DNA from: Salifodinibacter halophilus
GTDB taxonomy: Bacteria; Pseudomonadota; Gammaproteobacteria; Nevskiales; Salinisphaeraceae
DNA length: 64,000 bases
Assembly (NCBI GenBank): GCA_012999515.1
Contig: JABEEB010000001.1
Location: forward strand, 930,001 to 994,000
Direction of reading: 5' to 3'
Made by a program: the position numbers and the translations under genes
Notes under the pieces: model-generated
Told to the model about the DNA's origin: nothing
Seen by the model: the letters and a program-made list of their open reading frames with translations, nothing else
Databases searched by the model: none
Part shown: piece by piece, positions 57,201-64,000 of the stretch
Position numbering within the stretch: the first letter of the stretch is position 1
Layout of the letters: each line of letters starts with the position of its first letter

Positions 57201-57482
57201 ACCACAGTCGAACGCGTCGTACGCCGCATCCGCACCGGTAATACCTATGTTAACCGCAATATTATCGGCGCCGTGGTCGGCGTGCATCCATTCGGCGGCG
57301 AAGGCCGGTCAGGGACCGGTCCCAAAGCCGGCGGGCCGCACTACCTACATCGGTTCGCTACCGAACGCGCTATCAGCCGGGACACGACCGCCGCCGGTGG
57401 CAACGCCTCGCTGATGACGCTCGAGGAAGACGAACCAGCCGACAACACCCTGCTCACGCCGGAACCACAGCGTTATGGCTAG
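54216..57482 (+). CDS. putA: bifunctional proline dehydrogenase / P5C dehydrogenase PutA
   Basis: A 1,088-residue PutA. Residues about 80-520 form the FAD proline dehydrogenase barrel (YSYDMLGEAART, VSVKLSALHARYE, RIMIRLVKGAYWDTEIK). Residues about 580-1060 form the aldehyde dehydrogenase, with ISPWNFPLAIFTGQTAAALAAG and the catalytic Cys in FQSAGQRCSALRVLY near residue 858. It converts proline to glutamate, channelling the intermediate. It begins without the ribbon-helix-helix DNA-binding domain of E. coli PutA and is shorter than its 1,320 residues, so it should not be a repressor. GGGAAG precedes the ATG. putP follows by 143 bases. Confidence 0.95.
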   Translation: MYKAYRQPHEPDRQTMCYSRPAQADESAYQNVLAHYRVDERTQLDRLIPIARLDEAKRAQVEGDAARLVESVRAKSAEGSGIDAFMQEYELSSQEGVVLMCLAEALLRIPDNETVDRLIDDKIGGSNWEAHLGESNSWFVNASTWGLMLTGRILRHEDAPQRNFRSVVQRLVRRSGEPFIRQAVRHAMRLMGKQFVLGRDIDEALKNARELEKRGYRYSYDMLGEAARTDADARRYFDDYHRAIEACGRASTNRGPVQSPGVSVKLSALHARYELAHRERVLNELLPRLQELTRLAAQHNINLTVDAEEASRLDLSLELFALASADEALGDWQGLGLAIQAYQKRALDVIDWLADLALRHNRRIMIRLVKGAYWDTEIKTAQEAGLDDYPVFTRKINTDVSYLACARRILDHGNAFYGQFATHNAHTLAFIQHLAAGREDYEFQRLHGMGEALYEEIVEKDDKSASCRIYAPVGLHEDLLAYLVRRLLENGANSSFVNRLVDENEPVYDIIADPVRTAEQLDHARHPKIPLPADLYGDNRPNAHGVDLTDIRQLDELAAGMRAADEVTRQATPLVGGTITQSAQKRADKGAAEAIHSPADRSKRVGEVVWADHDDLETALATTSAAAPRWAATPATERAACLRRYADLLEQHMAEFIALCAREAGRHIPDGVAEVREAVDFCRYYACQVEAEFAHETVLPGPTGERNTYRLAGRGVFVTISPWNFPLAIFTGQTAAALAAGNTVIAKPAEQTPLIGMRAIELMHEAGIPGDALAFLPGDGPTIGAPLAADQRISGLAFTGSLATAKGINRTLAERDGPLIPLIAETGGQNAMIVDSSALIEQAVADIVKSGFQSAGQRCSALRVLYVQSDIADTLLEMLAGAMAELSVGDPCNLGTDVTPVINDEARDALLSYASQADERYRLIHRHELDGHPSDNGTFFAPRAYELSGINELGDEQFGPIVHVVRFNADQIDQVVDDINTLGYGLTFGIHSRIDTTVERVVRRIRTGNTYVNRNIIGAVVGVHPFGGEGRSGTGPKAGGPHYLHRFATERAISRDTTAAGGNASLMTLEEDEPADNTLLTPEPQRYG

Positions 57483-57625
57483 CGTGCGCATGGCCGTCAC
57501 CGAGGCCGCACGGCTTCATGCGTTCCAACGAACGTGGCAACCATTCATGCCATGGTCGGTGGTACTCGGTGGTACGGCCAGCGCCCACGGCATCCACCCA
57601 CAATCCGATATAAAGGGATAACATC

Positions 57626-59119
57626 ATGGCGATCGGTGTTTGGATCAGTCTAATTTTCTATTTCGTGCTGATGCTCGGCATCGGCTTCTATGCCTGGCTT
57701 CAGTCGACTTCATCGCCGGAGGAATACATGCTGGGCGGCCGCAGGCTGCGACCGTCGGTCGCCGCCCTATCCGCCGGTGCCTCGGACATGAGCGGCTGGC
57801 TATTGCTGGGCCTGCCGGGCGCGCTGTTCGCCTCCGGATTGGTGTCGTCCTGGATCGGTATCGGTTTGTTCTGCGGCGCATTCGCCAACTGGATCATCGT
57901 CGCGCCACGCCTGCGTGAGCAGACCAAACGTTACGACGACAGCCTGACAATCCCGGCGTTTCTAGCCAATCGTTTCCCGACACGTGCCCTGGCGCTACGC
58001 ACCGTATCAGCCGTGATTATCGTCATTTTCTTTGCGGTCTATACGGCCTCGGGATTGGTCGCGGGCGGTAAGCTGTTTACCAGCGCCTTCAGCGGCATGT
58101 TCGAGTTCGGCTCGCTTTCCGGTTACACCACTGGCATCTGGCTGACGTTGGCCATCGTGCTGAGCTACACCGTCGTCGGCGGTTTTTTGGCAGTCAGTCT
58201 CACTGACTTTTGTCAGGGCAGCATCATAATGCTCGCACTGGTCGCCATGCCGTTGACTGTCCTGTTCGGAAGCGGCGGTGGCGGTCTGAGCCAAGCCTCG
58301 AACACCCTAGCCAATGTCGATCCGAACTTTTTGTCCTGGTTCCACGGCCTTGGCCTGCTTGGATTCCTTTCGGCTGTTACCTGGGGGCTCGGCTATTTCG
58401 GCCAACCGCATATTATCGTTCGCTTTATGGCGATACGCTCGGTTAAAGAGGTGCCCCGAGCCCGCAACATCGGCATGAGCTGGATGGCTGTATCACTGAT
58501 TGGTGCTATCAGCGTCGGCGTTTTCGGTCGCGCCTACGCCGTGCGCAACGGTCTCGACATCGGCGATTCAGAAACGATTTTCATCGTACTCTCGGATCTT
58601 TTATTCAATCCGTTCGTGACCGGCTTTCTCTATGCGGCGCTACTGGCTGCGATCATGAGCACTATCTCCAGCCAATTGCTGGTCGCCTCGTCATCACTGA
58701 CCGAGGACTTCTATCGGCTGTTTCTGCGTAAGGAAGCAAGCAAGCGCGAAAGCGTCACAATCGGCCGCATTAGCGTGCTGATTGTCGGGCTAATCGCTGC
58801 CGTCATTGCCAGCAATCCGAACTCACAGGTACTGGGCTTAGTCAGCCATGCCTGGGCCGGTTTCGGTGCAGCCTTCGGACCGATGATTATCTTGTCGCTA
58901 ACCTGGCGGCGTATGTCGGGCACCGGCGCGGTCGCCGGGCTCGCCACCGGCGCGATCACCGTGATCGTGTGGATTCTGCTCGGCTGGGATCAGAGCATGT
59001 TCGGCGGTCCCGGCGTCTACGAGATCATGCCGGGCTTTGCGCTGGCTTGGCTTGCGATCTACGGCGTCAGCCTGGCCACCGAAACTAGCGGTGAATTCCG
59101 CGCCGCCCCCGCCAGCTGA
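57626..59119 (+). CDS. putP: sodium/proline symporter PutP
   Basis: A 497-residue solute:sodium symporter with about thirteen spans. Characteristic regions are EEYMLGGRRLRPSVAALSAG and ASDMSGWLLLGLPGALFASG near residues 32-75, the latter typical of proline transporters, and GYFGQPHIIVRFMAIRSVKE near residue 255. It imports proline with Na+. AAAGGGA lies upstream of the ATG. It is paired with putA, giving uptake and breakdown in one locus. Confidence 0.94.
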   Translation: MAIGVWISLIFYFVLMLGIGFYAWLQSTSSPEEYMLGGRRLRPSVAALSAGASDMSGWLLLGLPGALFASGLVSSWIGIGLFCGAFANWIIVAPRLREQTKRYDDSLTIPAFLANRFPTRALALRTVSAVIIVIFFAVYTASGLVAGGKLFTSAFSGMFEFGSLSGYTTGIWLTLAIVLSYTVVGGFLAVSLTDFCQGSIIMLALVAMPLTVLFGSGGGGLSQASNTLANVDPNFLSWFHGLGLLGFLSAVTWGLGYFGQPHIIVRFMAIRSVKEVPRARNIGMSWMAVSLIGAISVGVFGRAYAVRNGLDIGDSETIFIVLSDLLFNPFVTGFLYAALLAAIMSTISSQLLVASSSLTEDFYRLFLRKEASKRESVTIGRISVLIVGLIAAVIASNPNSQVLGLVSHAWAGFGAAFGPMIILSLTWRRMSGTGAVAGLATGAITVIVWILLGWDQSMFGGPGVYEIMPGFALAWLAIYGVSLATETSGEFRAAPAS

Positions 59120-59136
59120 CGCCACTACGGCTACGA

Positions 59137-59168
59137 CTGAGTGCGCTGGCTCAAGCCAGCGCACTCAG
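59137..59168. terminator. 15-bp perfect hairpin overlapping the end of the sirtuin gene
   Basis: CTGAGTGCGCTGGCT (59137-59151) pairs perfectly with AGCCAGCGCACTCAG (59154-59168) around the two central bases CA. It lies between the convergent putP and sirtuin genes. Its right arm is the last sirtuin codons (ELSALA) and its centre includes the sirtuin stop. There is no T run. It probably ends transcription from both sides. Confidence 0.6.
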
Positions 59169-60041
59169 CTCGCCGAGACGCGCACAATCGAGGTCGAATT
59201 TCTCGATCGGCAGATTGTCGGCCCGAGTCCGGCCACGGTTGACCGCGGCCACTGGCTGGCCACGCCGCACAGCCTCGCGCACAAACCGAAACCCAGACCA
59301 AACCATCAGCGACGAACCGACAACCAACACCGCATCGGCACGATCAAGCGCGTCCCAAGCACATTTGGTCACGTGCGGCGCCACCGTGCCACCAAAAAAC
59401 ACCACTTCCGGTTTGAGAATGCCGCCACAGCTCGGGCAATCCGGCACGACAAACTGCTCGTAGTCGACCTCGCCCAGGTCGATGTCACCATCGGGCCTGA
59501 GCGTATCGGCCTCGGTGAGCCAACCGCGATTGGCTGCAATCAGTTTGTCCTGGATGCAACTGCGTGACACGCGCTTGCCGCAGGCCAGACACACCACGCG
59601 ATCAAGGCGACCATGGAGATCGACCACCGCGCTTGACCCCGCAGCCTGATGCAGGCCATCGACATTCTGGGTGACGATGCGGCTGATCCGCCCTTTGTTT
59701 TCCAGTGATGCAAGTGCACGGTGGCCGGCGTTCGGCCGGGCCCGCGCGACCGGCGGCCAACCAGCCATGCTGCGTGCCCAGTAACGCTTGCGCTTGGTGA
59801 GCTGGGTAACAAACGCCTGATGCTGGATCGGGCTCGCGCCCTTCCAATCGCCGTGACGATCACGATAATCGGGGATGCCCGAGAGGGTGCTAAGGCCTGC
59901 ACCGGTGAGCACGAACAACCGCCGATGACGGCCGATAAATGCTGATAGCGCTTCGAGACTGGCCCGGTCATCGACTGCTGTCGACCCAGCTTTAGCCATG
60001 CTGGCATCAATGTGGTCTGGCGCCGGCCCGGCAGTTGTCAT
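59151..60041 (-). CDS. sirtuin NAD-dependent protein deacylase
   Basis: A 296-residue Sir2 protein. The NAD-binding motifs GAGLSTLSGIPDYRDR near residue 47 and IVTQNVDGLHQAAGS near residue 121 are complete, and the catalytic His is in VDLHGRLDRVVC. Zinc is bound by CLACGKRVSR and CPSCGGILKPEVVFFG. The sequence fits the SIRT4-like class, whose members remove acyl or ADP-ribosyl groups. The first 25 residues are variable, and Met15 (MAKAGS) could be the true start. It has no operon partner. Confidence 0.9.
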   Translation of the reverse strand: MTTAGPAPDHIDASMAKAGSTAVDDRASLEALSAFIGRHRRLFVLTGAGLSTLSGIPDYRDRHGDWKGASPIQHQAFVTQLTKRKRYWARSMAGWPPVARARPNAGHRALASLENKGRISRIVTQNVDGLHQAAGSSAVVDLHGRLDRVVCLACGKRVSRSCIQDKLIAANRGWLTEADTLRPDGDIDLGEVDYEQFVVPDCPSCGGILKPEVVFFGGTVAPHVTKCAWDALDRADAVLVVGSSLMVWSGFRFVREAVRRGQPVAAVNRGRTRADNLPIEKFDLDCARLGELSALA

Positions 60042-60131
60042 TTATACGCCAGCCATAGGATCGTTGGCCTGCTTACGCGTACATTGCACGCACGGGCAGC
60101 GCCCCCGGCCTTCCGGTAGGTCGATGGCTGC

Positions 60132-60662
60132 TTAGGCGTCCCGACGGTCGAATGTCTGGAAGCGGCAAAGTGGTCGGTCGTTACTGGCCGGCTCGATTTG
60201 CTCATCGATTTTATGCCACATCGACCATTCGAACGGCGGAAACCAGGTATCGCCGATGTATTCGGCCTCTATGCGTGTAATGAGCAGCCGCGTCGTACGT
60301 GGTAACGCCAGAGCATAGATTTCAGCGCCGCCCAGGATCATGAGCTCATCGCCGTCGGTTGCCGGATCGATGCACTGGATCGCCTCGTCGAGATCGCGGA
60401 CCATTTCACAGTCGTCAAACTGCAGATCCGACTGCCGTGTAAGCACAAGATTGCGACGGCCCGGTAAAGCCGCCCTGATAGACTGGCGCGTCTTTCGCCC
60501 CATCAAGACCGGCTTGCCATACGTCTGGTTCTGGAACCAACGCAGGTCAGCCGGCAGGTGCCACGGCATACCGCCATGAGATCCGATGACATCGTTTCGG
60601 TCCATTGCGGCGATAGCAGTCAGCCACATCGATGAATTGTCCGTGGTCGTAGCGTTTTGCAT
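60132..60662 (-). CDS. folA: dihydrofolate reductase
   Basis: A 176-residue DHFR. Motifs include LTAIAAMDRNDVIGSHGGMPWHLPADL (adjacent pieces near residue 14, with the substrate Asp in LPADL), MGRKTRQSI for NADPH and ILGGAEIYALAL near residue 110. It reduces dihydrofolate made by thymidylate synthase. It starts ten bases past the thyA stop, as in many thyA-folA operons. Met12 (MWLTAIAAM) is an alternative start nearer to the E. coli length. Confidence 0.94.
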   Translation of the reverse strand: MQNATTTDNSSMWLTAIAAMDRNDVIGSHGGMPWHLPADLRWFQNQTYGKPVLMGRKTRQSIRAALPGRRNLVLTRQSDLQFDDCEMVRDLDEAIQCIDPATDGDELMILGGAEIYALALPRTTRLLITRIEAEYIGDTWFPPFEWSMWHKIDEQIEPASNDRPLCRFQTFDRRDA

Positions 60663-60672
60663 GGCTTAGACG

Positions 60673-61479
60673 TTAAACCGCAACCGGCGCACGAATCGCC
60701 GCATGCGATTCATAGCCTTGCAATGCGATATCGTCAAAGCTAAACGAGAATAGATCATCGACCGCTGGGTTGAGCCACAGCGTCGGCGCCGGCTTCGGAT
60801 CACGCGCCAATTGCCGGTCCACTTGATCCAAATGGTTCGAATAGATATGCGCATCGCCCAGTGTGTGCACGAACTCGCCAACATCCAGGCCGGTCGCCCG
60901 CGCCATCAGATGGGTTAACAGCGCGTAGGACGCAATGTTGAACGGAAGCCCTAGAAAGATATCCGCGCTGCGCTGATAGAGCTGACAGGAGAGTCGGCCA
61001 TCGGCGACGAAAAATTGGAAAAGGACGTGGCACGGCGGCAACGCCATGTCATCGACTTGCGCGGGGTTCCAGGCCGTAACGAGGTGTCGCCGCGAATCGG
61101 GGTGATGGCGGAGCGAATCGCGCACGTGCGCCAGTTGATCGATAGCGTGACCGCCCGGCGACGGCCAGCTCCGCCACTGGTAGCCGTAAATCGGGCCTAG
61201 ATCGCCGTCGGCGTCGGCCCATTCATCCCAGATTGTCACCCCGTTTTGGCGCAGGTACGTGACGTTGGTATCACCGGCAATAAACCACAACAGCTCGTGA
61301 ATAATCGACCTAAGATGCAGCTTTTTGGTCGTCACGGCCGGGAAGCCACGCGCCAGGTCGAAGCGCATCTGGCGGCCGAAGATCGCGCGCGTGCCGGTAC
61401 CGGTGCGATCCGATTTGATCGCGCCGTTGTCGCGAGCATCGCGTACGAGATCCAGATACGGTTGCTCGACGACAGTCAT
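60673..61479 (-). CDS. thyA: thymidylate synthase
   Basis: A 268-residue ThyA. Visible parts are [19 protein letters not shown] near residue 25, the [19 protein letters not shown] block near residue 48, the catalytic Cys in [12 protein letters not shown], and [19 protein letters not shown]. It converts dUMP to dTMP using methylene-tetrahydrofolate. The start at 61479 overlaps the lgt stop (ATGA) and matches family length; a frame to 61509 adds ten residues inside lgt. Confidence 0.96.
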   Translation of the reverse strand: MTVVEQPYLDLVRDARDNGAIKSDRTGTGTRAIFGRQMRFDLARGFPAVTTKKLHLRSIIHELLWFIAGDTNVTYLRQNGVTIWDEWADADGDLGPIYGYQWRSWPSPGGHAIDQLAHVRDSLRHHPDSRRHLVTAWNPAQVDDMALPPCHVLFQFFVADGRLSCQLYQRSADIFLGLPFNIASYALLTHLMARATGLDVGEFVHTLGDAHIYSNHLDQVDRQLARDPKPAPTLWLNPAVDDLFSFSFDDIALQGYESHAAIRAPVAV

Positions 61480-62273
61480 GCGATCCCCGGGCGTCGCGTA
61501 TACCCCCAAATCATCAGCGCCACGCCAATCGCGATCATCGGCAGCGAATAGACTTGGCCGAGCGTCATCCAGCCGAAGGCCACGAAGCCTGCGAACGGGT
61601 CCGGCTGGCGGAAGAATTCAGCGACAAAACGCGCGCAGCCGTAGCCGGTCAGAAACACACCGGTCACGACACCGCGCGGCCGCGGGCGCAACGCGAAAAA
61701 CCACAGCAGGACAAACAAGAGCAAACCTTCGAGACAGGCTTCGTACAACTCGGACGGGTGCCGCGGATTGGGCCCCACCTGCGGATAAACCATGGCCCAG
61801 GGAACGGGGGTATGCACGATCCGCCCGACGAGCTCACCGTTGATGAAATTGCCGATCCGGCCGAGGAACAAACCGATGGGCACGATGGGTGCGACGAAAT
61901 CGATTACGTCGAACCAGTGGCGCTGGCCACGCCAGGCAAACAACAGACTCGCGGCAGCAACACCGATCAGGCCGCCATGAAACGACATGCCACCATCCCA
62001 GACATACAGAATATGCAGTGGATGGGCGAAATAGGCGCCGGGCTGGTACAACAAGACATAGCCAAGACGACCGCCCAACACCACGCCGAGTACGACGTAA
62101 AACAGGAAGTCGCCGACCTGTTCGCGCGACCACTCAATGTGCGCAAGCCGTGTCCGCGCGTTGGCCAGAGCCCAGCCAACCAGGAAGCTGGCCAGATACA
62201 TGACGCCGTACCAGTACACGGACAGCGGCCCAACCGAGAGCGCGATCGGATCGAAATCGGGGCGAACAAACAT
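61476..62273 (-). CDS. lgt: prolipoprotein diacylglyceryl transferase
   Basis: A 265-residue inner-membrane protein with about seven spans. The signature [16 protein letters not shown] lies near residue 138, and the conserved [17 protein letters not shown] near residue 97. It transfers diacylglyceryl from phosphatidylglycerol to the lipobox Cys of lipoproteins such as the one encoded at 44895. It heads the lgt-thyA-folA operon, coupled to thyA by a four-base overlap. Confidence 0.95.
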   Translation of the reverse strand: MFVRPDFDPIALSVGPLSVYWYGVMYLASFLVGWALANARTRLAHIEWSREQVGDFLFYVVLGVVLGGRLGYVLLYQPGAYFAHPLHILYVWDGGMSFHGGLIGVAAASLLFAWRGQRHWFDVIDFVAPIVPIGLFLGRIGNFINGELVGRIVHTPVPWAMVYPQVGPNPRHPSELYEACLEGLLLFVLLWFFALRPRPRGVVTGVFLTGYGCARFVAEFFRQPDPFAGFVAFGWMTLGQVYSLPMIAIGVALMIWGYTRRPGIA

Positions 62274-62355
62274 TGCCGCGTAGTTTATCAGGCCGTCATA
62301 TGCGAGCGTGACTCAACGACAAGAACCAATTGCCTGCCTCCGGTTCTTGAGCAAT

Positions 62356-62384
62356 AAAAACCCCGGCCGCAAACGCGACCGGGG
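62356..62384 (-). terminator. rho-independent terminator of the adenosine-kinase-like gene
   Basis: Read on the minus strand, CCCCGGTCGC pairs with GCGGCCGGGG across a GTTT loop (one T-G pair), followed by five Ts (plus-strand 62356-62360 are As). It lies about 30 bases past the stop of the PfkB-family gene and separates it from lgt. Confidence 0.82.
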
Positions 62385-62412
62385 CCAAATTATGCGACCG
62401 CTGTACGGACGT

Positions 62413-63348
62413 TCACGCCACCTTGCGCTCGAATTCGCGCTCAAAACGAGCCCGGAACTCATCGCGGGTTAAGGCGTGATTCTGGGTACCGTCGTGTTCG
62501 ACCTTGATGGTGCCCATCAACGTGGCCATACGACCGGTGATTTCCCAATCGTAGCCTTCCTGGAGACCGACAATCAGGCCTGCCCGGAAGGCATCACCGC
62601 AACCAGTGGGATCGTTGACCGACGCTGGTGTGGCCGCCGGCACATTGATGGTACGGCCGCCTACGTGGATGGTCGCACCGTCAGCGCCACTGGTGATGAT
62701 GAACGCTTTAACGCGCGCTGCGATTTCAGCGACCGACAGACCAGTTTTCTCGCCGATCACCTGCGCTTCGTATTCGTTGACCGAGACATAGGCAGCCTGG
62801 TCGATGGCCGTTTTAAGCTCGTCACCGTCGAACATCGGCAACCCCTGGCCAGGGTCGAATATAAAGTCGATGCCGGCGTCGGCAAATTGTTTCGCATGCT
62901 GAACCATGCCGTCCTTACCGTCCGGTGCGATGACGCCGAGATCAATCGAGTCATCGGTCGGCACATGTTGCTCATGGGCGCGATTCATCGCGCCCGGATG
63001 GAACGCAGTGAACTGGTTACCGTCGGCATCCGACGTGATATAAGCCTGCGCACAGTAGGTGTCTTCGATTTCCTTTACATACTTGCGGCTGATGCCGTGT
63101 TGATCCAGCCAGTCTTGGTAGGGACGAAAATCCTTGCCAACCGCACCCATGGCATAGCCTTCGCCGCCCAACAGATTGAGCGAATAGGCGATATTGCCGG
63201 CACAACCACCGAACTGACGGTCTAGATTCGGCACCAAAAACGACACGTTCAGCCGATGCACATGATCGGGCAGGATTTCATCGGCAAAACGGCCTTCAAA
63301 ACTCATCAGCGTATCGAAAGCAATCGAACCGCAAATCAAAGCAGACAT
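62413..63348 (-). CDS. PfkB-family kinase, adenosine-kinase-like
   Basis: A 311-residue ribokinase-fold protein. Motifs are FGGCAGNIAYSLNLLGGEG near residue 66 and the catalytic NDPTGCGDAFRAGLI near residue 244, where Cys replaces the usual Ala of TGAGD. The family annotation in gammaproteobacteria is adenosine kinase, making AMP from adenosine and ATP. The neighbour udp, another nucleoside-salvage gene, supports this. A strong terminator follows, and 214 bases separate it from udp, so it is probably transcribed alone. Confidence 0.85.
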   Translation of the reverse strand: MSALICGSIAFDTLMSFEGRFADEILPDHVHRLNVSFLVPNLDRQFGGCAGNIAYSLNLLGGEGYAMGAVGKDFRPYQDWLDQHGISRKYVKEIEDTYCAQAYITSDADGNQFTAFHPGAMNRAHEQHVPTDDSIDLGVIAPDGKDGMVQHAKQFADAGIDFIFDPGQGLPMFDGDELKTAIDQAAYVSVNEYEAQVIGEKTGLSVAEIAARVKAFIITSGADGATIHVGGRTINVPAATPASVNDPTGCGDAFRAGLIVGLQEGYDWEITGRMATLMGTIKVEHDGTQNHALTRDEFRARFEREFERKVA

Positions 63349-63562
63349 ATATTGTCCTCAGTCAAACCAAAACAGTGCCAGCAACCGGCCGGCACTGTTA
63401 CTACATCTTGCCAGAAATTGGCAAAATGGGGGTTCAACCAGGCAAGCAATGGCTTTCAACTGGCTTATCCACCGACCAGAAAGACCAATTCGTTTTGTAG
63501 CCACCCACTCTGAGCCATCTGAGCAGGCCTAGATATCCAAAACACTGCCTGTATACGTACAG

Positions 63563-64000
63563 CTACCCTTGCTCTAAAAATTTGTCGCGCAGCGCTTGTG
63601 TGAGAATCGCGTTCCAACGTTGCTCTGCCAGATCGTAAGCTTCAGGCCGAACCTCTTCAGAGTGAACACGTTTAGCGATCACACCACATAGGCAGGCTGC
63701 CGATAGCCCAAAGGTCTCGCAGACGGTAAACAGCGCGGCAGCTTCCATTTCGAAATTGGTCACGTTCAATTGTTGCCATTCGGCCATGGACCCCTGGAAA
63801 CGACGCGGCACATAGCCTGAGTGATTGTCATAGCGCTCCTGGCCCGGCCAGAAGGAATCCGATGATGCGGCGACACCAACGTGGTGCGGAATTTCAAGAC
63901 TGCGGGCTGCATGGACGAGTGATTGGGTCAGCGCAAAGGACGCTACTGCCGGATATTCCATAGGTGCGTAATGACCCGATGTACCCTCCAGCCGTACGGC
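63563..64000 (-). CDS. udp: uridine phosphorylase, C-terminal part (cut by the window edge)
   Basis: About 145 codons are visible; the frame continues past base 64000. VRLEGTSGHYAPMEYPAVA, HVGVAASSDSFWPGQERYDN and VTNFEMEAAALFTVCETFGL match the Udp family; the Met-Glu in the last holds the ribose-binding residues. The enzyme splits uridine to uracil and ribose 1-phosphate. No terminator was recognised in the 214 bases after the stop. Confidence 0.9.
   Translation of the reverse strand, partial: AVRLEGTSGHYAPMEYPAVASFALTQSLVHAARSLEIPHHVGVAASSDSFWPGQERYDNHSGYVPRRFQGSMAEWQQLNVTNFEMEAAALFTVCETFGLSAACLCGVIAKRVHSEEVRPEAYDLAEQRWNAILTQALRDKFLEQG

Overview
The window comes from a moderately GC-rich gammaproteobacterium. 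The evidence is the macromolecular-synthesis block rpsU-yqeY-dnaG-rpoD beside tsaD, ubiG followed by a Gph/MupP phosphatase, an NAD-dependent glutamate dehydrogenase of about 1,600 residues, a Gram-negative porin and lipoprotein, and lgt-thyA-folA. Sodium-linked carriers (PutP, NhaC-type) and acidic proteins suggest a marine or halophilic lineage, possibly Salinisphaera-like. That name is a guess from memory, not a result.

Layout. 0-2.7 kb: the ubiG tail and a HAD phosphatase, then a decayed island with a four-repeat type I-E-like CRISPR remnant, the C-terminal end of an ICE-type TraG, a small membrane protein and the HD-domain end of Cas3. 2.7-6.6 kb: two DUF202 membrane proteins, a DUF815 ATPase, a SprT-like metalloprotease and an ABC1/UbiB-family kinase. 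6.6-22.9 kb: two complete carbohydrate ABC importers with polyol-type catabolic enzymes. The first is split around a divergent control region and carries an SDR and a TagK-like sugar kinase. The second is one long operon with a long-chain polyol dehydrogenase, xylulokinase, transaldolase and an SDR. A SorC-type regulator lies at 23.9-24.9 kb, and a short motif recurs in front of the regulator, the second operon and the transaldolase gene. 22.8-30.1 kb: tsaD, rpsU-yqeY-dnaG-rpoD and a tRNA-Ile2(CAU).

30.4-37.8 kb: an M24 peptidase and a Dpp/Opp-type peptide importer with a fused permease-ATPase. 38.4-45.1 kb: a minus-strand run of lipoprotein, porin, POT peptide carrier, NhaC-type antiporter, kbl and tdh, which reads as peptide uptake plus threonine breakdown. 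This part and its long non-coding gaps are visibly richer in A+T than the rest. 46-49 kb: an unrecognised ORF, L-serine dehydratase and a TRIC-type channel. 49.2-59.1 kb: glutamate dehydrogenase divergent from putA, then putP, which together take proline through glutamate to 2-oxoglutarate. 59.1-64 kb: a sirtuin, folA, thyA, lgt, an adenosine-kinase-like PfkB protein and the C-terminal part of uridine phosphorylase, cut by the window edge.

Much of the window serves uptake and breakdown of polyols, peptides, threonine, serine and proline. I see no clear unknown multi-gene system. The most informative oddities are the collinear CRISPR-Cas ruin, the candidate regulon motif of the polyol locus and the peptide/threonine gene run.
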